From contig JANQMH010000056.1 of assembly GCA_028280195.1 (NCBI GenBank), positions 104,594 to 168,593 of the forward strand: a stretch of DNA of 64,000 nt, read 5' to 3'. The notes below the pieces were generated by a model that searched no databases, was not told the DNA's origin, and worked only from the letters and a program-made list of their open reading frames with translations. The DNA comes from Exilibacterium sp. (lineage in GTDB: Bacteria > Pseudomonadota > Gammaproteobacteria > Pseudomonadales > Cellvibrionaceae). Both the position numbers and the translations under genes were made by a program. Shown piece by piece: positions 42,148 to 50,512 of the stretch. Each line of letters begins with the position of its first letter. Within the stretch, counting starts at the first letter, position 1.

Positions 42148-44538
42148 CTACATCAACTCCAGGGTTTTTCTCGCCTCTTCGACACCGAAGTAACTGACAC
42201 TGCTGTCCTGGGTGGCCAGCTGCAGTTCGCGCCTGGCCCGGTCCGCATCGCCGTTTTTGAGGTAGGCCATACCCAGGTGGTAGCGAAACTCCTGTGAGTC
42301 CTCCTGGCGGTTGACTGCGGCCTCGAGGTAGGAGATGGCCTGGGGCAGATTGCCGAGGTGGTAGTGCACCCAGCCGAGTGTGTTCATATAGACCGGTCGC
42401 TGGTTGTCGCTCAGGGTCGAGGCCAGCTCCAGGGCCCGCTGATAGTTGGCTTCAGAGGGGAAGTGGTTGACCAGCAGCACCGCCAGATTGTTCTTCGCGA
42501 TATCGAGATCGGGCTGTGCCTGCAGCGCTTTTTCATAGTGCTGTTTCGAGGCGCTGTAGTTTTCCTGCAACTGGTAGTGGTTGGCGAGAAAAACACGCAG
42601 GCCGCTGAAATCGGGGTTGTGTTTCAGGCCCTGCAGGTAGATTGCCTCGGCTTTGGCATAGTCGTTTTTACCGGCGTATACGGCGGCCAGTTTCTGGTAG
42701 GCGGATTCGCGCTCGGGGGCTTTTTCGATCAGCTGCTGGTAGAGCCTGATGGCGGTGTCGCTATCGCCTTTTCTGGCGTAGACCGTGGCCAGGATATCCC
42801 GGGCAAAAATCAGCTGCGGGTGGGTTTTCAGGTGCGCTTCGAGAAAATCGATGGCGCCGTCGAAATCCTTTTCGATCAGAAAAGTGTCGACGTAGCCGCC
42901 GACGCTCTCGAATGCCTTGGGGGTGAACTCCAGGCTCTGCCGGTAGAGTTCTCTGGCCTGGTCCCACTGATCCTGGGTGCGGTAAAGGCCGGCTTTCAGC
43001 AGCAGCCCGCGGGGCTTGGACGACTCCACGGCCAGCAGCCTGTCGGTGAGTTCGTGAGCCTTGTCCCACTGCTTGGCGTTGACCAGGATTCGTGTTTTCA
43101 GCGTGATAGCGCGCTCGTTGGCCGGTTCATAGCCCAGCGCCAGCTCGAGAAACTCCTCGGCCTGTTTGATCTGGTTCAGTCCCAGGCTCAGGCGGCCGGC
43201 GCCGATAAGCGCTACCATATCGCTGGAATCGAGGGAGATAATGCGGCGGTAGTTGTCCAGGGCGAGGCTGGGAGAACCCTCGCGCTCGTGGGCCAGTGCC
43301 AGCAGCTTGAGCGCTTCGATCGACTCATTGTCGGTTTTCAGCGCGGCGCGCAGATCGGCGATGGCGCCTTTGATATCGTTGTCCGCCAGTTTGATACGCG
43401 CCTGTACCGTCAGTCCATCGGTGTTCGCCGGCTCGGCGGCGAACACCTCCTGCAACAGGCGTTCGGCTTCGGCGCGGTTGTTCTGTACCAGGTGGATCTT
43501 GGCAAGCGAGTTGCGCGCCCTGAGGGCATTGGCCTCACCCTCGTAGGCACTGATAATACCCTGGTAGACAGCTTTTGCCGCTTCGGCGCGGTCCGCGGAG
43601 AGATAGAGCTGGGCGAGTACATCCTGCAGTTCGTATAACTCGGGCTGTTTTTCGATAAACTCCCTGATGGTTGCCTCGGCGGCCTCGAAGCCGCGCCGCT
43701 GTACCGTAAACTCCACCAGCTTATACTTCGGGTCGACGTTGTCGGGGTTGTTTGCTATCGCCAGCCTGAGTGTACTTTCGGCCTCATCCAGGCGATTCTG
43801 GAAAGCGTAGCCCCTGGCCAGACGGTAGAAAAAGCGCAGCTGTTGCGGGTGTTCATTGATCAATTCGATAAAGACATTTTCCACTTCCGCCGCCCGGCCG
43901 AGGCTGGAGAGAATATCGATTTTCAACTGTTTCAGTATGATGCTGGTGGTGTCGAGCTGCAGTCCCCGATCGATCAGCGCCAGTGCTTTTTGCGGATCTT
44001 CCTTTGCATAAATCGGTGACAGTACGGCAGTGGCGCCGGATTCACCGGGGAAGTCGGCCAGTACCCCTTCGGCAATTTCCACGGCCTTGGCGTAGTTTTC
44101 GGTGCGGGCGTAGAGCGCCGCTGACAGCACCCTGCCGTCCTTGTTGTGCGGCTGGCTGGCCATTGCCTTGGCAATGTGCTCGCGGGCCAGATCGTTCTGC
44201 TCCGCGGCGAAATAGATTTTCGCCACCTCTACGTGGGCCTCGGCGAAATTCGGGTCCTCGTCTGCCGCGGCTTTGAAGTTGGCAAAGGCCTGGCGAAACT
44301 CGCTGTTCTCGCGGTGAATTCGCGCCAGCAGGAAGCGGGCTTCGGTGCTCTTGGGGTTGATTTGCAGGACGTTTTTAACTTCCACCTCGGCTTTTTCGTA
44401 GTTTTCCTGTTGAAAAAATTCCTGCGCGCGCTGCATGTATTTTTCCTGCCGCTGCTCGGCGCCGTCACAGGCTGTCAGCAGCGCTGCAAGTGCCACACTG
44501 CAGATGATATGACGGCTGGTTTGTAAATGATTTTTCAT
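42148..44538 (-). CDS. PrsT-like TPR lipoprotein of exosortase/EPS systems
   Basis: Lipoprotein of 796 residues. The signal ends in the lipobox LTAC (Cys24). The rest is a long array of TPR helices, for example FFQQENYEKAEVEVKNVLQINPKSTEARF at the start and later units such as KNDYAKAEAIYLQGLKHNPDF, both cited for pattern. Arrays this long with a lipobox match the PEP-CTERM-system PrsT family, here somewhat shorter than the roughly 900 residues I recall. It lies 26 bp downstream of the WecA-like gene and near the exosortase gene, and probably scaffolds the polymer machinery at the membrane. Confidence 0.82.
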   Translation of the reverse strand: MKNHLQTSRHIICSVALAALLTACDGAEQRQEKYMQRAQEFFQQENYEKAEVEVKNVLQINPKSTEARFLLARIHRENSEFRQAFANFKAAADEDPNFAEAHVEVAKIYFAAEQNDLAREHIAKAMASQPHNKDGRVLSAALYARTENYAKAVEIAEGVLADFPGESGATAVLSPIYAKEDPQKALALIDRGLQLDTTSIILKQLKIDILSSLGRAAEVENVFIELINEHPQQLRFFYRLARGYAFQNRLDEAESTLRLAIANNPDNVDPKYKLVEFTVQRRGFEAAEATIREFIEKQPELYELQDVLAQLYLSADRAEAAKAVYQGIISAYEGEANALRARNSLAKIHLVQNNRAEAERLLQEVFAAEPANTDGLTVQARIKLADNDIKGAIADLRAALKTDNESIEALKLLALAHEREGSPSLALDNYRRIISLDSSDMVALIGAGRLSLGLNQIKQAEEFLELALGYEPANERAITLKTRILVNAKQWDKAHELTDRLLAVESSKPRGLLLKAGLYRTQDQWDQARELYRQSLEFTPKAFESVGGYVDTFLIEKDFDGAIDFLEAHLKTHPQLIFARDILATVYARKGDSDTAIRLYQQLIEKAPERESAYQKLAAVYAGKNDYAKAEAIYLQGLKHNPDFSGLRVFLANHYQLQENYSASKQHYEKALQAQPDLDIAKNNLAVLLVNHFPSEANYQRALELASTLSDNQRPVYMNTLGWVHYHLGNLPQAISYLEAAVNRQEDSQEFRYHLGMAYLKNGDADRARRELQLATQDSSVSYFGVEEARKTLELM

Positions 44539-44564
44539 GGCGTCGGTTTCCAGTGGTTAAGCTG

Positions 44565-46178
44565 TTAAAAAATGGCGATAACAAACAGTGCAAAAATCGC
44601 AAACCCATTTAAAAACAGATAGCGGTTGTAATCTTTGTTGATCAGGTATTCGATCGCATACAGCATCACCGCCAGTCGCAGCAGCATGGAGTCGAATTCC
44701 ATCTGCTGGCCGGAGGCAAACGGCAGCAGTGGTGCGGTCATCAGGATAAACAGTACCAGGATGTCCTGGTTGTCCAGTTGAAACTGCTCCCGGCGGGTCA
44801 TCCTGATCGACAGTGCCAGAATAAGACCGGTGCAGGCGATCATCAAATCCGGCACCAGCGGCGGCAAAAAAGCCTGGCCGCCGCCGATACAAAACGGATA
44901 CAGCGCCAGTACACTGGCCGAGTAGGTGGCTATGCGGGTACTGAGCTGGGTGTATCGCGGCAGCAGGATGGTCAGCAGAAATGACACTACCAGCGACATC
45001 AGCGCCAGCCAGTTGATGGTCGGGTCCACCCTGTCGACGGAAAAAGCGATCACCGCCCAGGTCAGGCCCAGGCAGACGGTGATAATGCGCGAACTGTACA
45101 GATATAACCAGCTCAGCTTTCTGAGCAGAAGATTTCTGCGCTCGACAAACTGGCCCGGCTGTATTTCCGGATGAAAGCGCCAGTTGCGCGAGCGGCCGAT
45201 ATAAACTGCGGCCAGACAGCAACAGGCGAAAGCCAGGTAGAGACCCAACAGCACGATATCCGATTCATAGCGCATGAAGTAAGCCATCAGAATCAGTACT
45301 ATCTGCAGGCAGTAGATAAGGGCGACGGCTTCGTAGTGATGCAGTCCCAGTTTGATCAACTGGTGATGCAGGTGATTTTTATCGGGGCGAAACGGCGATT
45401 TGCCGTTGCGGATTCTGATCGCCATCACCATCAGGGTGTCCATAATGGGCAGCCCCAGGATCACCAGCGGCAGCACCGGGCTGACCGCCGAGTTGGCGTG
45501 CTGGGTCGCGGTCACCGCCATGGCGGCGGAGGTGAAGCCGATAAACTGGCTGCCGGTGTCTCCCATAAACACCCGTGCCGGGTGGGTGTTATAGCGCAGA
45601 AAGCCGAGCAGGGCGCCCATCAGGGCCATGGTGATGACAAAAATTGCGGTGACTTGCGCCTCGTAGGCGATATAGGCAATCAGGCCCAGACTCAGCAGCA
45701 CCGTGCCCGCCGCCAGGCCGTCCAGGCCGTCGGAGAGATTGACCGCATTGGTCACCCCGAGAATGAAGAAAAACAGCACGCCATAGCTGATCCAGCCGGG
45801 CAGCTCGGTAAAGTAAAACGGCAGGCGCGGCACTTCGGGGATGGCGCTGAGGAAGATAGCAGTGGCAATAATCTGCCCGAGAAACTTCCACTTATAGTGC
45901 AGCTCGTAGCGATCGTCGAGGAAGCCGAACACGACTACCACGGCCGAACTCAATAGAAAAACGGCGATATTGGGCGTTTGGGTGGAGAGGTAGAAAACCG
46001 GTATCAATACCGCCGCGGCGATGGCGATACCGCCGCTGCGGGGAATGACGCGGGTGTGAATTTTTCTGCCGCCATCGGGCTTGTCCACCAGGCCCAGGGC
46101 GGCGGCGTGACGCATCAGCAACGGCACCAGGGCGAAGCTCATAAACAGCGATAATGCGAAGCTCAGTGCGGCACTCAT
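44565..46178 (-). CDS. WecA/MraY-family polyprenyl-phosphate sugar-phosphate transferase
   Basis: Integral membrane enzyme of 537 residues that puts the first sugar phosphate on undecaprenyl phosphate, starting repeat-unit assembly. About the first 330 residues are the family core with VFGFLDDRYELHYKWK, VTNAVNLSDGLDGLAAG, VFMGDTGSQFIG and DKNHLHHQL. The final 200 residues add further membrane spans, an unusual C-terminal extension relative to ordinary WecA (about 360 residues). It is placed between the exosortase and the PrsT-like gene. Confidence 0.9.
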   Translation of the reverse strand: MSAALSFALSLFMSFALVPLLMRHAAALGLVDKPDGGRKIHTRVIPRSGGIAIAAAVLIPVFYLSTQTPNIAVFLLSSAVVVVFGFLDDRYELHYKWKFLGQIIATAIFLSAIPEVPRLPFYFTELPGWISYGVLFFFILGVTNAVNLSDGLDGLAAGTVLLSLGLIAYIAYEAQVTAIFVITMALMGALLGFLRYNTHPARVFMGDTGSQFIGFTSAAMAVTATQHANSAVSPVLPLVILGLPIMDTLMVMAIRIRNGKSPFRPDKNHLHHQLIKLGLHHYEAVALIYCLQIVLILMAYFMRYESDIVLLGLYLAFACCCLAAVYIGRSRNWRFHPEIQPGQFVERRNLLLRKLSWLYLYSSRIITVCLGLTWAVIAFSVDRVDPTINWLALMSLVVSFLLTILLPRYTQLSTRIATYSASVLALYPFCIGGGQAFLPPLVPDLMIACTGLILALSIRMTRREQFQLDNQDILVLFILMTAPLLPFASGQQMEFDSMLLRLAVMLYAIEYLINKDYNRYLFLNGFAIFALFVIAIF

Positions 46179-46291
46179 ATTAACGTCAAAACCCTGTTCG
46201 CCAGGCCCCGAAGTTCCACGCCATCCCCACGCTGCTCAGGTCCGCTGCAGCCCGCTTTGCGCTTCAGGCGCCGCGGCCTGTTCGCAATCGG

Positions 46292-46378
46292 GAATGGCGC
46301 CGCGACCTTCCTTGAATTGTGAATGGCGCTGCGGCCACCTTTCAGTTTGGAATGGCGCTGCGGCCATCCTTCAATTTG
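46292..46378. repeat. Three tandem copies of a 29-bp unit
   Basis: Exact 29-bp periodicity with units starting at 46292, 46321 and 46350, each beginning GAATGGCGC. The last copy runs over the stop codon of the exosortase gene. There is no spacer pattern, so this is not CRISPR. Confidence 0.9.
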
Positions 46379-47981
46379 GAATATAGTCGGCCAGCATGGG
46401 ATTGAACTCCCGCAGAAATTTCTGCATCTGTTGATCCGCCTCACGGATATCGGTGGTGTCCGGCACTTGCACCGTCAGGCGTACCAGGGCGCCATCGGTG
46501 CGGTTCAATGTCAGCGAGTCCCAGAAAATATACCACTTGGCCAGATACTCGTTGGTGATAATACGGCCGCGCTGCTGGAACCAGTAATACACCAGGCTGC
46601 GCACATCGCCTTTTTCGATAATCACGCGATTGACTGTCAGCGGCGTGCCGCCGGCGGTGGGAACCGTGTCCAGCGGGTACTCCTCGAGGCTGGTAATGCG
46701 CCAGCCGCCACCGGGTATGCACGATCTGGGCGAGTGAATGGAGGCCCCTTTGCGCTGCGATTCATAGTAGGCGACATAAAAGTTAACCGGCAGGCCGCCG
46801 TCGTTGTGCTGGTAGTCGGCAATGACATAGTCCGATACCTTCAGGGTGTCGGCGATGGTGGTTTCCAGCCGGCCCTCGCGTCCCATCCAGCCGCCTTTGA
46901 ACAAGGGCAGGGAAGTAAACTGCAGCCGACTCGGTATCTGTTCCTGCCTGCCGTCTGCCATGAGACTGACAGGCAGTGCCGCCGCCGTCAGCAGCAGGGC
47001 GCCGATAAACGGCGCATGAAACTTCGCCAGCGATGCCCTGGTCTGCTTGTTGGCGTCGGCGCCGGGCAAATCGAGCTGCACACTGTCGATAATGTTTCCC
47101 GGCCGGCGGCTGAGGCGGTGGAACAGCCAGATCTCCAGGCACAGCAGCCCCAGGCAGGCCATAAATACCACCCAGCCCTCGAAGTAGTGCAGAAAGCCCT
47201 CGGCGGCGGCAATACCCCAGTGGTCTACCGTGACACCGATTACCGCAATGCGGAAACTGTTCATAAACACGGTGATGGGGATGGTCGACAGAAAGATGAT
47301 CGCTTTCTGCCACAGCGGTGCTTTATAAAGGTAGGCAATCAAAAAGCCGAAACTCATCAATGGAAACAGATAGCGCAGGCCACTGCAGGCTTCCACCACC
47401 TGCAACTGATAGCTGCCCAGGTCAATGATATTGCCTTCGAGAAAGACACTGATATCGAACAGGCGCAGGATGAAAACACCGATGCTGGAGGAAATCAGCT
47501 GCAATTCGCTGGACAGGTTGAAATAGATGAAATTCGGCAGCGGGATCATGAACACCAGGTAAAACAGCGGTACCCAGCTGTAACGCAGTCCGCGAAAGCC
47601 GACGAAGGCCACCACCAGCCCGGTAAGGGAAACCAGAAAACCGTATTGAATGATAACGTAGAGCGAACTCAACTCACCCAGCAGCAGCAGCCCGTAGCCG
47701 GCCAGCACCACCAGCAGGCCGCTCCACTGGCCATCGCTTCGGTAGCGGGCCACCAGCGGGAGTTTCTGCGCCAGCAGAAACAGGCTGACCAGGGGGATCA
47801 TATAGCCGTGGCTGTATTCCTCTTTGCTCCAGGTCATGACCATATTCTGCAGGCCGTCATAAAAAGCGGCCACCAGCAGGGCGACGCCGGTCAAAAACAA
47901 CAGCGGCGCTATCCACACGGTAGGAGGTGGGCCCGCCAGGCTGTTGCTGTGGAGGGAGGAAGCCAGGTCCGCAGTCTTCAT
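46371..47981 (-). CDS. Exosortase fused to an EpsI domain (VPLPA/XrtD type)
   Basis: Membrane transpeptidase-like protein of 536 residues. The first 310 residues form the multi-span exosortase with its three catalytic signatures: Cys in VVEACSGLRYLFPL, Arg in MNSFRIAVIG and His in FLHYFEGW. Residues about 330-536 are the EpsI domain (HSPRSCIPGGGWRI, VYYWFQQRGRII). From memory, this fused architecture characterises the VPLPA-CTERM-specific exosortase XrtD. It should cleave and anchor proteins with a short C-terminal sorting tail in concert with exopolysaccharide synthesis. No such substrate is encoded in the window. It is divergent from the rightward polysaccharide operon. Confidence 0.9.
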   Translation of the reverse strand: MKTADLASSLHSNSLAGPPPTVWIAPLLFLTGVALLVAAFYDGLQNMVMTWSKEEYSHGYMIPLVSLFLLAQKLPLVARYRSDGQWSGLLVVLAGYGLLLLGELSSLYVIIQYGFLVSLTGLVVAFVGFRGLRYSWVPLFYLVFMIPLPNFIYFNLSSELQLISSSIGVFILRLFDISVFLEGNIIDLGSYQLQVVEACSGLRYLFPLMSFGFLIAYLYKAPLWQKAIIFLSTIPITVFMNSFRIAVIGVTVDHWGIAAAEGFLHYFEGWVVFMACLGLLCLEIWLFHRLSRRPGNIIDSVQLDLPGADANKQTRASLAKFHAPFIGALLLTAAALPVSLMADGRQEQIPSRLQFTSLPLFKGGWMGREGRLETTIADTLKVSDYVIADYQHNDGGLPVNFYVAYYESQRKGASIHSPRSCIPGGGWRITSLEEYPLDTVPTAGGTPLTVNRVIIEKGDVRSLVYYWFQQRGRIITNEYLAKWYIFWDSLTLNRTDGALVRLTVQVPDTTDIREADQQMQKFLREFNPMLADYIPN

Positions 47982-48328
47982 TCAGCTATAGTCCGCAAAA
48001 ATGGGCAGGTTATCAGGGCCTGTTAACACCCACAGTGAGTCATTGGCGCCGCCGGGCCTCTATTGCCGCCCGGCAGGGCAGGTGGCGTGTCAACAGGCCC
48101 GGGCTGTCACGTCAGATCGATCCGGCATTCTATGAAAAAAATTTTGCAGTTTGGTTTCAGTCCGCCGCCGGCAGCGACTGCAAAGCGGTGACCGCGGGCT
48201 GACCGGCCGTGCTGCCGGGCGCGAAATATTTCTGTCATCTAAGCGTCATACAGGGCATTTAAGCTCACCGCTTACTCAACCCATACCACCCCTCGTAGGT
48301 CGCAACAAGCCCGGGGGCGAGTGCGCAG
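47982..48328. promoter_or_regulatory. Divergent region between exosortase and EPS operon
   Basis: A 347-bp region that must hold both promoters. It contains the long interrupted hairpin at 48016-48100. No Fur box or other known operator was found. Confidence 0.6.
48016..48100. repeat. Long interrupted palindrome (second member of the hairpin family)
   Basis: Outer arms GGGCCTGTTAACAC (48016-48029) and GTGTCAACAGGCCC (48087-48100) pair with one mismatch. A nested stem GCCGGGC/GCCCGGC lies at 48051-48057 and 48068-48074. The outer arm matches the arm of the hairpin at 5894-5940. Confidence 0.7.
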
Positions 48329-50452
48329 ATGCAACAAATACTTCAAAACCTCAACACTGGCGAGACGGTGGTGGAATCCGTGCCCTGCCCGCAGTTGGGA
48401 GCGGGCTCGGTACTGGTACAAACCGCCTGCTCGCTGGTATCGGTGGGCACGGAAAAGATGCTGGTCAACTTCGGCAAGGCCAACCTGGTGGAAAAAGTCA
48501 GGCAGCAGCCCGACAAGGTCAGGATGGTGCTGGACAAAGTCAGAACCGACGGCCTGATGCCGACTCTGGAGGCGGTGCGCGCCAAGCTCGACCAGCCCCT
48601 GGCCATGGGCTACTGCAATGTGGGGCGCGCCCTGGCGGTGGGCAGTGCGGTGGCGGGTATCGCCGCCGGCGACCGCCTGGTTTCCAACGGCAGCCACGCC
48701 GAGGTCATCGCTGTCAGCCGCAATCTGTGTGCCAGAGTACCGGACAATGTCGGCGACGAGGAAGCTGTTTTCACCGTGGTCGGGGCAATCGGGTTGCAGG
48801 GCGTCAGGCTGGCGCAGCCGACCCTGGGCGAGGCCTTTGTGGTGACGGGGCTGGGTCTGATCGGTCTGCTGACGGTGCAGTTGCTGCAGGCCCACGGCTG
48901 CCGGGTATTGGGTATCGATTTTGATGCGCAGAAACTGCGTCTGGCTGCGTCTTTCGGCGCCGAGGTGGTGGATCTGTCCAAAGGCGAGGACCCGCTGGCG
49001 GCGGCGCAGCGCTTTTCCCGCGGCCGCGGCGTCGATGGCGTGCTGCTGACAGCGTCGACCGACAGCAACGACCCGGTGCACCAGGCGGCGCAGATGTGCC
49101 GCAAGCGCGGCCGCATTGTGCTGGTGGGTGTGGTGGGCCTGTCGTTGTCCCGCGCCGACTTCTACGAGAAAGAACTGAGTTTCCAGGTCTCCTGCTCCTA
49201 CGGGCCGGGACGCTACGATGCGGATTACGAACAGAAGGGCAACGACTACCCGCTGGGTTTCGTCAGATGGACCGAGCAGAGAAACTTCGAGGCCGTACTG
49301 GACATGCTGTCGCTGGGAAAACTCGACGTCAAACCGCTGATTACCCACCGCTTTGCGCTGGCGCAGGCGGCAGAGGCCTATGCGGTGCTCGCCGACCAGT
49401 CGCCCCTGGGCGTGGTACTGCAATACCCCCGCGACCGGGCCGGCGAGTTGCTGCGCACCACGGTGGATAGCGGGCGCCCGCCGGCACCGGCGGCCGCCAC
49501 CGCCGTCAGTGTGGGTTTTGTCGGTGCCGGCAATTACGCGGCGCGCGTATTGATTCCGGCCTTTGCCGCCAGCGGCGCGGCAGTGGCGGCAGTTGCCAGT
49601 AAAACCGGGGTCAGCGCCGTACATATGGCGAAGAAGTTTGCCATCCCGCAGTCGACCACCGACACCTCCAGCCTGATCGCCCGCGACGATATTCAGTGCG
49701 TGGTGATCACCACCCGCCACGACAGTCATGCGACTCTGGTTATCGAGGCGCTGCGGGCGGGAAAAGACGTTTTTGTGGAAAAACCCCTGGCGCTGACGCC
49801 GGCGCAGCTGGAGGAAATTATCGACGCCTACCGCCAGTCGCAGCGCCGCCTGCTGGTGGGTTTCAACCGCCGCTTTGCACCGCAGGCGATAAAAATGCGC
49901 CAGCTGCTGGCGGCCGCGCCGGCCCCGAAGGTTTTTGTCATGGTGGTCAACGCCGGTGAGATTGCCGCCGGCCACTGGACCCAGGACCGGCAGGTGGGGG
50001 GCGGGCGCATTATCGGTGAAGCCTGTCATTTTGTCGATCTGCTGCGCTTTCTCGCCGGCAGTGCCATTGTCAAAGTGGCGGCGTTGAAAAGCGCCGACCG
50101 GCACAACCCGCTGGACTGCGCCGATACGGTATCCATTACGCTGGGATTCGAAGACGGTTCCAGCGGCACCATCCACTACCTGGCGAACGGACCCAAATCA
50201 CTGGCCAAAGAGCGCCTCGAAGTGTTCTGCAATGGCGCAGTCTTGCAACTGGACAATTTCCGCAAGTTAAAAGGTTATAACTGGCCCGGGTTCAGTAAAA
50301 TGAACCTGATAAGGCAGGACAAGGGCAATAAAGCCTGTGTTGCGGCCTTTGTCGCCGCGCTGCAGCAGGGTGGGGCGGCGCCCATTGCCTTCGAGGAAAT
50401 CGTCGAGGTAACCAGGGCCTGCTTCGATATTGTCGGGCAGATTACATCGTAA
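48329..50452 (+). CDS. Bi-domain oxidoreductase (zinc-alcohol-dehydrogenase-like plus Gfo/Idh/MocA)
   Basis: Protein of 707 residues built of two NAD-binding oxidoreductase units. Residues about 1-365 are a medium-chain dehydrogenase (FVVTGLGLIGLLTVQLLQAHG as the Rossmann turn). Residues about 385-700 are a Gfo/Idh/MocA domain (VGFVGAGNYAARVLIPAF, DVFVEKPLALT). Such fusions are frequent in polysaccharide loci next to heparinase-like genes and probably modify or recycle a sugar nucleotide. It is the first gene of the rightward EPS run. Confidence 0.88.
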   Translation: MQQILQNLNTGETVVESVPCPQLGAGSVLVQTACSLVSVGTEKMLVNFGKANLVEKVRQQPDKVRMVLDKVRTDGLMPTLEAVRAKLDQPLAMGYCNVGRALAVGSAVAGIAAGDRLVSNGSHAEVIAVSRNLCARVPDNVGDEEAVFTVVGAIGLQGVRLAQPTLGEAFVVTGLGLIGLLTVQLLQAHGCRVLGIDFDAQKLRLAASFGAEVVDLSKGEDPLAAAQRFSRGRGVDGVLLTASTDSNDPVHQAAQMCRKRGRIVLVGVVGLSLSRADFYEKELSFQVSCSYGPGRYDADYEQKGNDYPLGFVRWTEQRNFEAVLDMLSLGKLDVKPLITHRFALAQAAEAYAVLADQSPLGVVLQYPRDRAGELLRTTVDSGRPPAPAAATAVSVGFVGAGNYAARVLIPAFAASGAAVAAVASKTGVSAVHMAKKFAIPQSTTDTSSLIARDDIQCVVITTRHDSHATLVIEALRAGKDVFVEKPLALTPAQLEEIIDAYRQSQRRLLVGFNRRFAPQAIKMRQLLAAAPAPKVFVMVVNAGEIAAGHWTQDRQVGGGRIIGEACHFVDLLRFLAGSAIVKVAALKSADRHNPLDCADTVSITLGFEDGSSGTIHYLANGPKSLAKERLEVFCNGAVLQLDNFRKLKGYNWPGFSKMNLIRQDKGNKACVAAFVAALQQGGAAPIAFEEIVEVTRACFDIVGQITS

Positions 50453-50512
50453 CGCGGGCAGGTCGCTGCGGCCGGCGGGTGGAGCCCCCGCCGGCATAAG
50501 GAACAGGTCTGT

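Noticed and set aside
42148..44538. Reading the TPR lipoprotein as an outer-membrane secretin or BamD-like protein
   Set aside because: It has only TPR units after the lipobox, with no barrel or secretin domain, and its neighbours favour PrsT.
46292..46378. Three 29-bp repeats as a possible CRISPR array
   Set aside because: Units are directly adjacent with no spacers, and no cas gene is in the window.
48272..50176. Leftward frame of 634 codons opposite the bi-domain oxidoreductase
   Set aside because: Antisense shadow with low-complexity composition; the forward gene has clear domains.
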